DNA from: Spirulina sp. DLM2.Bin59
GTDB lineage: Bacteria > Cyanobacteriota > Cyanobacteriia > Cyanobacteriales > Spirulinaceae
Assembly (NCBI GenBank): GCA_007693875.1
Contig: RECT01000152.1
Span: forward strand, 1 to 10,432
Reading direction: 5' to 3'
DNA length: 10,432 bases
Made by a program: the position numbers and the translations under genes. The stretch's first letter is position 1; each line of letters starts with the position of its first letter. Below the pieces are notes generated by a model, which searched no databases, was not told where the DNA came from, and worked only from the letters and a program-made list of their open reading frames with translations. Of this stretch, positions 1 to 5,748 are shown one piece after another.

Positions 1-30
1 ATTGTATACCTGTGGTTATAAGCACTAATT

Positions 31-789
31 GTGATATTTATGCTGTCGCTCGATATACCAAAGAGCCGCACAACCCCAGAATTTACGACCACTACCCGCG
101 TTCTGGTTGTTGAGGATGAAGACTTGATTCGAGAGATGGTTAGCCTTGCGCTCCAAGAGCAGGGCTACCACGTTGTCACCGCAACGGATGGGCGCGTCGC
201 CTTGAACTTGCTCAAAGAATCACAAATGAGCTTGCAACTGGCCTTTGATTTGGTCATCCTGGACTTGATGTTGCCCCAGGTGAATGGTTTAGATCTCTGT
301 CGGTTGCTGCGTTATCAAGGGGATACGATCCCGATTTTGATCCTCAGTGCCAAGGCCAGCGAAACCGATCGCGTCTTGGGGCTAGAGGTCGGGGCCGATG
401 ATTACCTCACCAAGCCCTTTAGTATGCGGGAACTGATTGCCCGCTGTCGTGCCCTGCTCCGTCGTCAAAGTTTCTCCAGTGCGCCCGCCGTTTCGGTGTT
501 GCAGTTTGAGGGGATCACGCTCTTTCCGGAGGAATGCCGCGTCACCGTCGATGGGGTTGAAATTAACCTTTCTCCCAAAGAATTCCGGCTGTTGGAATTG
601 TTCATGAGTTCGCCCCGCCGAGTTTGGTCACGGGAACAATTAATCGAACAAATCTGGGGGATGGATTTCCTCGGTGATACCAAAACCGTCGATGTCCATA
701 TCCGCTGGCTCCGGGAAAAGTTAGAACCTGACCCCAGTAAACCCAAATACCTGATCACGGTGCGGGGCTTCGGCTACCGCTTCGGTTAG
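31..789 (+). CDS. OmpR/PhoB-type two-component response regulator
   Basis: Cytoplasmic transcription factor switched on by phosphorylation from a sensor histidine kinase. Counting from the GTG at 31 (252 aa), the receiver domain spans about residues 22-146. It shows the acidic pocket VVEDED (26-31), the phospho-acceptor D78 in VILDLMLP, the switch residue S106 in ILSAK, and K128 in TKPF. A winged-helix DNA-binding domain follows (about 155-252), ending in the family signature VRGFGYRFG. An in-frame stop at 19-21 means the gene starts at GTG 31 or ATG 40; ATG 40 is equally plausible and no Shine-Dalgarno sequence settles it. The first 20 or so residues, rich in Thr, precede the receiver and may be an extension. 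No histidine kinase lies downstream; upstream is not visible. The C-terminal half resembles phosphate-type regulators (PhoB/SphR), but I cannot assign the regulon. Confidence 0.93.
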   Translation: MIFMLSLDIPKSRTTPEFTTTTRVLVVEDEDLIREMVSLALQEQGYHVVTATDGRVALNLLKESQMSLQLAFDLVILDLMLPQVNGLDLCRLLRYQGDTIPILILSAKASETDRVLGLEVGADDYLTKPFSMRELIARCRALLRRQSFSSAPAVSVLQFEGITLFPEECRVTVDGVEINLSPKEFRLLELFMSSPRRVWSREQLIEQIWGMDFLGDTKTVDVHIRWLREKLEPDPSKPKYLITVRGFGYRFG

Positions 790-983
790 CTTTCATCTTA
801 AAAATCCCATGGTATCGTTCTGCTAGGTTTTCAGAAGGTACGGCGAAATGGGCTAGATTGGATAGCAAATATGCTTGGGGCGAAAAATTTTTCGCCCCTA
901 CATTGGGGATTCTACTTTTTCAAAAATTCAGGTTATCACCTGAGATATTCAAGACTCTTTTAATCAAAAAAGATAAATTACTG
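790..983. other. Intergenic stretch without a convincing gene
   Basis: AT-rich spacer between the response regulator stop and the MITE-like element. I see no credible coding region on either strand. It contains the 22-bp palindrome at 877-898 and a smaller inverted repeat, TCAGGT-tatc-ACCTGA, at 928-943. The second could be an operator or a short hairpin, but nothing ties it to a particular regulator. There is no hairpin plus T-run directly after the response regulator stop, so its terminator is not evident. Confidence 0.5.
877..898. repeat. Perfect 22-bp palindrome, possible hairpin or bidirectional terminator
   Basis: The two 11-base arms, GGGGCGAAAAA and TTTTTCGCCCC, are exact reverse complements with no spacer. 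As RNA, either strand would form a GC-based stem with an A/U-rich top. It lies 88 bp after the response regulator stop and nothing is transcribed toward it from close by on the other strand. It could act as a bidirectional terminator or be a dispersed intergenic repeat. A motif with these GGGGCG...CGCCCC arms followed by TACA is one I recall as common in cyanobacterial intergenic DNA. Confidence 0.6.
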
Positions 984-1078
984 TATAGCGTTTTCGCGAC
1001 TCATGAGAACTCTACTTCCCCCTTTTAAAGGGGGATTGAGGGGGATCTTTGTACCGCATGGCTCTAGAAATTGCTATA
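984..1078. mobile_element. MITE-like element, about 95 bp, non-coding
   Basis: The ends are imperfect inverted repeats. The left 24 bases (984-1007) match the reverse complement of the right 24 bases (1055-1078) at 17 positions, beginning with an identical TATAGC. In the middle is a near-perfect palindrome, CCCCCTTT-T-AAAGGGGG (1018-1034), followed by a second G-run ending GGGGGATC. No transposase is present. The outermost TA on each side would fit a TA target duplication, as made by IS630/Tc1-type transposases, but this is inferred. The minus-strand remnant at 1081-1209 ends 2 bp beyond its right edge. C-run/G-run cores of this type are abundant dispersed repeats in cyanobacteria. Confidence 0.6.
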
Positions 1079-1080
1079 GA

Positions 1081-1209
1081 TCAATTGCCAAATTCTTCCA
1101 AATCTTGGCGATCGCGCAAAAACTCAAAAATAGCACCATGTAAAGTCGCCAGGGGCAAAGATTCACGATCTATAAATTCTTGCAAACTGAGTGCATCTGC
1201 ACTTAACAT
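1081..1209 (-). pseudogene. 42-codon ORF, probable truncated N-terminus of a nucleotidyltransferase-like gene
   Basis: The minus strand reads from ATG (1207-1209) to TGA (1081-1083) and encodes 42 residues starting MLSADALSLQEFIDRESLPL, followed by a segment containing LHGAIFEFLRDRQ. It looks like real protein: acidic/amphipathic helices, a HIP1 site used as coding sequence, and no low-complexity bias. From memory it resembles the first 40 residues of cyanobacterial nucleotidyltransferase/AbiEii-like proteins of about 180-200 aa, in which the text after FEFLR.R.D continues into a conserved FGA segment. Here the match decays at EEFGN and stops, and the MITE-like element begins 2 bp later. No continuation is recognisable beyond the MITE. 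It could instead be a genuine small protein. The family assignment is recall, not a search. Confidence 0.4.
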
Positions 1210-1275
1210 TATTCTCAACCGTAGGTGAAGTTTGTTGGAGCATCGCCTGTTAACAATTTAAGCTAGAATCCGATA

Positions 1276-1827
1276 TTAATCTAGACCGCGATAGAGTTGT
1301 TCGATGGGAAATTCGAGGTTAAGACTGGTGAACGTGGGGCGATCGCCCTCCCCATAGATCACCGTTTCCCAAGTTTGGGCGGCTGTACGACGACGGCATT
1401 CAACCCGCTGGCCATCTTGGGAGATCAGCACATATTCTTCAAGACTTTCCAGGTTTTGATAATCGGTAAATTTGAGGTCGCGGTCGAAAGCTTGGGTGCT
1501 TTCGGAGAGGACTTCTGCAATGAATTTAGGATGCCGTTTAATGTAGCGGTCTTGGCGATCTCTGGGATCGCAGGTCACGAAAGCATCGGGGTAGTAATAA
1601 AACTCATCTTGATAATTCACTTTAACATCACCGTTGTAGAGGCGGCAGGGGGTATTGTCAAGGTGAGGATTGAGCAAACTCAAGAGATTGACGGCAATGC
1701 GGGAATGGCGATCGCTCCCCCCTGCCATGGCATAGACCAAACCACCACGGTATTCATGGCGGATCGGGTTTTGGCGATCGAGGGCTAAATATTCAACAGG
1801 ACTGAGATAATGGGGGATAGCAATCAT
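1276..1827 (-). CDS. Uma2 family (DUF820) PD-(D/E)XK nuclease-like protein
   Basis: 183 aa, the usual length for this family, which is greatly expanded in cyanobacteria. The predicted fold is a restriction-endonuclease-like core. Visible signature positions are the N-terminal SPVEYLAL and HEYRGGLVYAMAGGS segments (about 9-38), P80-D81 in YYYPDAFV, E105 in FIAEVLSEST, and K119 in DRDLKFTDYQ, the arrangement expected of a PD...ExX...K active site. The C-terminal part (about 130-183) ends in the typical LNLEFPIEQLY strand/helix. The start is ATG at 1825-1827, with no clear Shine-Dalgarno site. It lies 53 bp after the NDH-2 stop on the same strand and may be co-transcribed with it. The biological role of Uma2 proteins is not established; no partner gene here suggests one. 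Confidence 0.9.
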   Translation of the reverse strand: MIAIPHYLSPVEYLALDRQNPIRHEYRGGLVYAMAGGSDRHSRIAVNLLSLLNPHLDNTPCRLYNGDVKVNYQDEFYYYPDAFVTCDPRDRQDRYIKRHPKFIAEVLSESTQAFDRDLKFTDYQNLESLEEYVLISQDGQRVECRRRTAAQTWETVIYGEGDRPTFTSLNLEFPIEQLYRGLD

Positions 1828-1880
1828 GGGATTTTGGGGTTGATGTCAGGGCGAAAGGTTAAATTTTCATTTTTGCGCCC

Positions 1881-3239
1881 CTAGGAAACTCTGGCCCGCT
1901 CCGGGGGTTCCAGTTCTCGAATCAGGGGCAAAACACTTTCACCGGTAATTAGCCTTGCGCCTCGGCCACGGGTGAAATAATTCCAACCCCATTGGAACAT
2001 GACAACGAATTTATTATCAAACTCGATCAGGTAGTAAATATGGGCAAACACCCAAATTAACCAGGCAATAAACCCGGAAAACTGAATAATTCCTAAATCC
2101 ACCACAGCGGCATTTTGGCCAATCACGGCTAATTTACCCAAGTCCAGATAGTGGAAGTTACCGGTGGTTTTCCCCGCTAAACGGGCGGGAATGAGTTTCG
2201 CCATATATTGCCCCTGCTGCATCGCCACCGGAGCAATGCCAGGGAGAGGACGATGAGTTCGCTCACGCGGATCACCTTGATGCCCATAATGGGCTAAATC
2301 CCCAATCACAAAAATATCGGGGTATTGGGCCAAGCTGAGATCCGGCTCCACAATCACCCGACCGGCCCGATCCAACTCAGCCCCAGCGCGATCGCGCAAC
2401 ACTGCCCCCAAGTGGGAAGCCTTCACCCCTGCGGCCCACAACACGGTGCGCGTCTCTAGGGTTAGGGCCGTTTCCCCCTGGCGAATTTGCACGCAGCCCG
2501 GCTCCACCGCCGTCACCATCGATTGCGTTTGCACCGTCACCCCCAATTTTTCCAGGGATTTTTGGGCCTTGGCGGAAAGTTCCGGGGGGTAGGGGGGGAG
2601 GATGCGATCTAACCCTTCAATCAGCAAAATTTGCGTTTGGGTGGTGTCAATGGTGCGGAAATCCTGCTTCAAGGCACTGTGGGCAATTTCGGCGATCGCC
2701 CCCGCCAATTCCACCCCCGTCGGCCCACCCCCAACAATCGCAAAGGTCAACCACGCCCGCCGCTTCACCGGGTCGCTCTCCTTTTCCGCCGCCTCAAAGG
2801 CCAAAAAGATCCGCCGCCGGATTTCCAGGGCATCCTCCACCGTCTTCAATCCCGGTGCTTGGGACTCCCATTGGTCATTGCCAAAATAGTGATGACTCAC
2901 CCCCGTTGCCACAATCAGGCTATCGTATTGCAAATCTCCATCCTTGAGATGGACGGTTTTCGCGTCGGGGTTAATATCCGTCACTTCATCGAGGATCACC
3001 TGAACATTTTTTTGCTTCTTCAACACCAACCGCAGGGGGGAGGAAATATCGGCGGGGGAAACGGTGCCGGTGGCCACTTGGTAGAGAAGTGGTTGAAACA
3101 GGTGGAAGTTGCGCTTATCAATGAGCGTGACCCGCACAGGGGATTTACCCAGGGCTTTAGCCGCATAGAGGCCACCAAAGCCGCCCCCCACGATGACAAC
3201 ATGGTGAGCAAGATCGGCAGCATGGGGATTGGTGATCAT
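1881..3239 (-). CDS. Type II NAD(P)H dehydrogenase (NDH-2), FAD-dependent
   Basis: Single-subunit, non-proton-pumping enzyme that oxidises NAD(P)H and passes electrons via FAD to membrane quinone, here the plastoquinone pool by inference. At 452 aa it is complete. The first dinucleotide-binding fold has GGGFGG at 18-23 with D41 closing the strand and the diagnostic RNFHLFQPLLYQVATG (43-58). The second has GGGPTG at 170-175, with E207 at the end of its second strand, which favours NADH over NADPH. VIGDLAH (311-317) contacts FAD, and APVAMQQG (336-343) lies in the quinone-site region. A hydrophobic/amphipathic C-terminal segment (about 383-420) probably seats it on the membrane. Among cyanobacterial NDH-2 types it reads most like NdbA, but I cannot separate it firmly from NdbB or NdbC. 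It is transcribed divergently from the HEAT-repeat gene. Confidence 0.95.
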   Translation of the reverse strand: MITNPHAADLAHHVVIVGGGFGGLYAAKALGKSPVRVTLIDKRNFHLFQPLLYQVATGTVSPADISSPLRLVLKKQKNVQVILDEVTDINPDAKTVHLKDGDLQYDSLIVATGVSHHYFGNDQWESQAPGLKTVEDALEIRRRIFLAFEAAEKESDPVKRRAWLTFAIVGGGPTGVELAGAIAEIAHSALKQDFRTIDTTQTQILLIEGLDRILPPYPPELSAKAQKSLEKLGVTVQTQSMVTAVEPGCVQIRQGETALTLETRTVLWAAGVKASHLGAVLRDRAGAELDRAGRVIVEPDLSLAQYPDIFVIGDLAHYGHQGDPRERTHRPLPGIAPVAMQQGQYMAKLIPARLAGKTTGNFHYLDLGKLAVIGQNAAVVDLGIIQFSGFIAWLIWVFAHIYYLIEFDNKFVVMFQWGWNYFTRGRGARLITGESVLPLIRELEPPERARVS

Positions 3240-3332
3240 CAGGTTGGCTCAGGATTTGTTGAGAATTCCAACAATATTATGGCAAGTTGACGCGAATATG
3301 ATAGAAACCTGAAGATTTTAGCAACCAGTGGG

Positions 3333-3360
3333 TTGAATTTTTGAGGTTTTGCCGTAGGAT
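3333..3360 (+). promoter_or_regulatory. Candidate sigma-70-type promoter for the coiled-coil/HEAT gene
   Basis: TTGAAT (3333-3338) and TAGGAT (3355-3360) are separated by 16 bp, ending 30 bp before the ATG at 3391. Both hexamers are imperfect and the spacer is AT-rich. The divergent intergenic region (3240-3390) must contain a promoter for NDH-2 as well; on the minus strand a TAATAT near 3275-3285 could be its -10, without a clear -35. Positional evidence only. Confidence 0.22.
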
Positions 3361-3390
3361 GTAGGGTGATCTTGCCCGGTTAAAGTTGCT

Positions 3391-4176
3391 ATGGAATTTA
3401 TTGGTGGTTTGATAGTCGGTGTTACCGCTACGACGGTCGTCTGTGTGTGGCGGAATCGGAAGGGGTTGGAGCAATTGGAAATCCGCCATCGTTACGAACT
3501 CAATAGCCTACGGCAAACCATGGCCCAGGACTATGAATTGCAGATCAAAACCGCCGTGGAATCGGTGAAATCGGGCCAGCAATCCCATATCGAAGGTGAG
3601 ATCAAGGCCGTATCCCAGCGGTATGAGGGGCAGATTACGGGGTTAACCCAGGCACATCAAGGGGCGATCGCCCAACTCCAACGGGAACATCAGGCTGCTT
3701 TAGCCGCACTGAAGGCTCGCCACCAAGAGGATTTAGCTGCTTTTCAACCCGTTACTGCGCCGCCTGCCGCCCTATCCGCACCTATTCCGTCCCCTCAATC
3801 CACAACCGTTCAACCCCTCACCCTGGCCCCGGGGGATCTCAACGCCGCCCTCGCCCAAAGCGATCCCCAGTCCCGCCTTGACGTTGCGACCTATTTAGGG
3901 GAATTGGCCGCCGCTGCGCCTCGCCGGGCCGCCTCGGAGCCTTGGCTCAACCATCTCGCCTGCCTCAGTCAGGATGCCGATCCCCAAGTACGGCAGGCGG
4001 CCATTGTGGGGTTAAGCCAGGTGAAGAGCGATCGCGTCATCCCTTGGTTAACCCAAAGCCTTAAGGATCAGGATGCTGGTGTGGTGCAGACCGCCGCCGC
4101 CGCCCTCAATCACTTCAAGTTTTACGCTCCATCGAAAAACCGCCCCCTCCCCAAAAATGCCGCGCCCCAGGACTAG
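3391..4176 (+). CDS. Membrane-anchored coiled-coil protein with C-terminal HEAT repeats
   Basis: 261 aa with three clear parts. Residues 3-20 form a hydrophobic N-terminal segment followed by basic residues (RNRKG), suggesting a single membrane anchor with the rest in the cytoplasm. Residues about 22-118 are highly charged and helical with recurring units such as RHRYEL, QRYEGQI, REHQAAL and ARHQEDL, giving a long coiled coil. A proline/serine-rich linker (about 119-148) leads to two or three HEAT-like repeats (about 150-245), recognisable from DADPQVRQAAIVGLSQV and DQDAGVVQTAAAALNHF. HEAT repeats of this kind resemble phycobilisome-lyase-type repeat proteins but no catalytic motif is present, so a scaffold or protein-binding role is more likely. 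I do not recognise a named family. It is separated from sufE by 41 bp and may be co-transcribed with it. Confidence 0.85.
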   Translation: MEFIGGLIVGVTATTVVCVWRNRKGLEQLEIRHRYELNSLRQTMAQDYELQIKTAVESVKSGQQSHIEGEIKAVSQRYEGQITGLTQAHQGAIAQLQREHQAALAALKARHQEDLAAFQPVTAPPAALSAPIPSPQSTTVQPLTLAPGDLNAALAQSDPQSRLDVATYLGELAAAAPRRAASEPWLNHLACLSQDADPQVRQAAIVGLSQVKSDRVIPWLTQSLKDQDAGVVQTAAAALNHFKFYAPSKNRPLPKNAAPQD

Positions 4177-4217
4177 GGCTTGTTAGAATCAAAACTGTTG
4201 ACACTCTCTGCTTGCCC

Positions 4218-4658
4218 ATGGCCGCTTCCCTCCCCCCTACGTTAGAAAAAATCGTTCAACGGTTCCAACGCCGCCCTGACCCCAAGCAACGTTATCAACA
4301 GTTGCTCTGGTATGCCAATAAACTCGATGCCATGGATGAGGCCGCCAAAACTCCGGAAAACCGTGTCCATGGCTGTGTTTCCCAGGTCTACATCACCGCC
4401 GATTTTGATGGCGAAAAAATTACCTATCACGGCGATTCCGATGCCCAACTGGTGAAGGGGTTGGTGGCATTGTTGATTGAGGGCTTGAACGACCTCACCC
4501 CGACGGAAATTTTGGCCGTTGAGCCAGATTTCATCGAAAGGATGGGCCTTAATGTCAGCCTCACCCCTTCTCGGGCCAATGGTTTTTACAATATTTTTCA
4601 AACGATGAAAAAGAAAGCCATGGGCTTCCAACTGGCTACGGCTCCCTCAGAAGTCTAG
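4218..4658 (+). CDS. sufE: SufE, sulfur acceptor for cysteine desulfurase
   Basis: Cytosolic partner of the SufS-type cysteine desulfurase: it takes the persulfide sulfur onto a conserved cysteine and hands it to the Fe-S cluster scaffold. From the ATG at 4218 the protein is 146 aa, typical for SufE. The sulfur-accepting residue is C53 in RVHGCVSQVYI, preceded by the family's LLWYANKLDAMDEAAKTPEN region. LVKGLVALLIEGLNDLTP and the final MKKKAMGF helix are also characteristic. An in-frame TTG at 4212 would add two residues, but the ATG is the better start. No Shine-Dalgarno site is visible. A TGTTAGAAT sequence (4181-4189) is a possible extended -10, so the gene may have its own promoter. No other suf genes are adjacent, which is common for sufE in cyanobacteria. 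Confidence 0.94.
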   Translation: MAASLPPTLEKIVQRFQRRPDPKQRYQQLLWYANKLDAMDEAAKTPENRVHGCVSQVYITADFDGEKITYHGDSDAQLVKGLVALLIEGLNDLTPTEILAVEPDFIERMGLNVSLTPSRANGFYNIFQTMKKKAMGFQLATAPSEV

Positions 4659-4666
4659 GCTCTTTA

Positions 4667-4724
4667 GCGGGCATGGCCCGCCCTACCACTACTCCCACAA
4701 GTCCTAGGGTGGGCATCGCCCACC
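4667..4724. repeat. Two tandem intergenic hairpins
   Basis: The first hairpin is GCGGGC-atg-GCCCGC (4667-4681); the second is GGTGGGC-atc-GCCCACC (4708-4724). Both have perfect arms of 6 and 7 bp, three-base loops and 26 bp between them. They begin 9 bp after the sufE stop and end 9 bp before the next ATG, filling nearly the whole spacer. Short GGGC-loop-GCCC hairpins like these are dispersed repeats in many cyanobacteria. There is no T-run after either, so they are poor intrinsic terminators, but they could stabilise or attenuate the transcript between sufE and the membrane-protein gene. Confidence 0.65.
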
Positions 4725-4733
4725 TCACCAACA

Positions 4734-5186
4734 ATGCGCTTGCCAGCCCTTTCCCTGATTTTGCTCTGGCTAATTTACGCGGTATTTGGCTGGAATTTCG
4801 CCAGCACCACATCGCGATTGTTGTTTTGGGCCTTGGCCGCCTGCTGCATTATCCTCGTCGCCTTGGTGTTCACTGCCCCCAGTAGTATGGTGCGGCGGGT
4901 GATGATGGGGGTGATTCGTTCCGATTCCCGGGCCTTTGTGTCGGTGATTATCCTTGCCTTTGCGGTGGTGGTGGCGGGGACTTGGTTTACCTATTTTACG
5001 CGGGTGTTGGTGCTGCTGGCGGCGGGGGCCTTGACGCGCATTGAGTTGCAGCGGTTGGATTATGGGGAATGGCCGGCCTTTGCGGTGATTGGCTTGGTGA
5101 GCCTTTGGGGTTTTGCCATGGGGTTAGGGTTGCATCACTATTTTATGGTGGTGGCCCCATCGGCCGGGGTTGGGGCGATCGCTTAA
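4734..5186 (+). CDS. Small multi-pass membrane protein, function unknown
   Basis: 150 aa, mostly hydrophobic. Likely membrane segments are about 4-21, 28-48, 67-87 and 115-135, with a further hydrophobic stretch at 88-101. The longest polar loop is SSMVRRVMMGVIRSDSR (50-66), whose arginines would sit in the cytoplasm by the positive-inside rule. A second polar stretch, RIELQRLDYGEWP (102-114), precedes the last segment. No catalytic or transport motif is apparent and I do not recognise a named family, although its style fits conserved cyanobacterial hypothetical proteins. The ATG at 4734 comes directly after the hairpin repeats and lacks a Shine-Dalgarno site. Its orientation and the 61-bp gap to the next gene allow co-transcription with the TPR gene. 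Confidence 0.8.
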   Translation: MRLPALSLILLWLIYAVFGWNFASTTSRLLFWALAACCIILVALVFTAPSSMVRRVMMGVIRSDSRAFVSVIILAFAVVVAGTWFTYFTRVLVLLAAGALTRIELQRLDYGEWPAFAVIGLVSLWGFAMGLGLHHYFMVVAPSAGVGAIA

Positions 5187-5247
5187 GATGGGAACTGGGG
5201 TAGTCTAACTCTAGGGCTGCTCGGTATTTTCCAGTTTTTCCAAACCT

Positions 5248-5748
5248 ATGAGCCAAGAGCGCGGCATTGTGCAACGAGTGTTAATTATCCTCTCTGGGGT
5301 GGCTTTCCTGGGGGGGACGGCGGTGATGGGTCTTTCAATGATGACCAGTACTCCCCCCCCTTCTTCCTCAGCATCATCAGAGGAGACCCCGGAAGATGAT
5401 GCTCAAACCGTCTTTTTGGAATCCCAAGAGGCGGGCTATGTGTCAGTGCTGGAACGGGAGCCAGAAAACCCCATTGCCCTAGAGGGGTTAGTCAAAACCC
5501 GTATTGAATTGGGTAAGCTCAAGGAGGCGCTCCCTCCCTTACAGAAGCTCAGTGAACTGGAACCGGAAAATCAGGATTATATCCAGGCGATCGCCGCCAT
5601 CCATATCCAAACGGAAGACTATGAGGGGGCGATCGCACCCTTTGAAAAGTTGGTCGCCCTCAACCCCGACGATCAGGAATTAAAGGATCAACTGGATCAG
5701 CTCAAAACATTCCTGGAAAATGATCATCAGGAATCCACCAATGAATAA
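5248..5748 (+). CDS. Membrane-anchored tetratricopeptide-repeat (TPR) protein
   Basis: 166 aa. A short basic N-terminus (MSQERGIVQR) is followed by one membrane segment (about 9-31) without a lipobox, so it is probably an uncleaved anchor. A Ser/Pro/Glu-rich linker (about 34-52) leads to a helical domain with about two TPR units (roughly 74-107 and 108-141), recognisable from LGKLKEALPPLQKLSELEPE and TEDYEGAIAPFEKLVALNPD. TPR domains bind other proteins, so an adaptor role at the membrane is likely. A run of eight C at 5353-5360 encodes the start of the linker (PPP). Its last eight bases overlap the start of the giant glycosyltransferase/methyltransferase gene, implying coupled translation and suggesting, though not proving, a shared pathway. 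Confidence 0.88.
   Translation: MSQERGIVQRVLIILSGVAFLGGTAVMGLSMMTSTPPPSSSASSEETPEDDAQTVFLESQEAGYVSVLEREPENPIALEGLVKTRIELGKLKEALPPLQKLSELEPENQDYIQAIAAIHIQTEDYEGAIAPFEKLVALNPDDQELKDQLDQLKTFLENDHQESTNE
5729..5732 (+). promoter_or_regulatory. Shine-Dalgarno site fixing the start of the giant fusion gene
   Basis: AGGA sits 8 bases before the ATG at 5741, a good spacing, inside the 3' end of the TPR gene. This favours ATG 5741 over the upstream in-frame ATG at 5720, which would add seven residues (MIIRNPP) unlike a glycosyltransferase N-terminus. It is one of the few visible Shine-Dalgarno sites in the window. Confidence 0.5.

Noticed and set aside
11..21. TTATAA as a -10 box just upstream of the response regulator
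   Set aside because: Any -35 would lie outside the window, and transcription would start almost at the initiation codon, so it cannot be judged.
1297..1788. 163-codon plus-strand open frame opposite the Uma2 gene
   Set aside because: The minus-strand Uma2 protein is recognisable with its active-site pattern, and the opposite frame is not protein-like.
1849..1880. Possible terminator hairpin after the NDH-2 gene, GGGCGAAA pairing with TTT-g-CGCCC
   Set aside because: The stem needs a bulged base and a 15-base loop, and no T-run follows in the minus direction, so it is too weak to annotate.
2631..3290. Long plus-strand open frame opposite the NDH-2 gene
   Set aside because: Its translation has no domain character and lies antisense to a clearly conserved enzyme; it is a shadow of GC-rich coding sequence.
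4673..4885. 70-codon frame starting inside the first hairpin repeat
   Set aside because: It begins in repeat sequence and runs out of frame into the membrane-protein gene, whose hydrophobic pattern is far more convincing.
5720..5740. Upstream in-frame ATG as start of the giant fusion gene
   Set aside because: It lacks a Shine-Dalgarno site and adds residues unlike a GT4 N-terminus; ATG 5741 has AGGA at good spacing.
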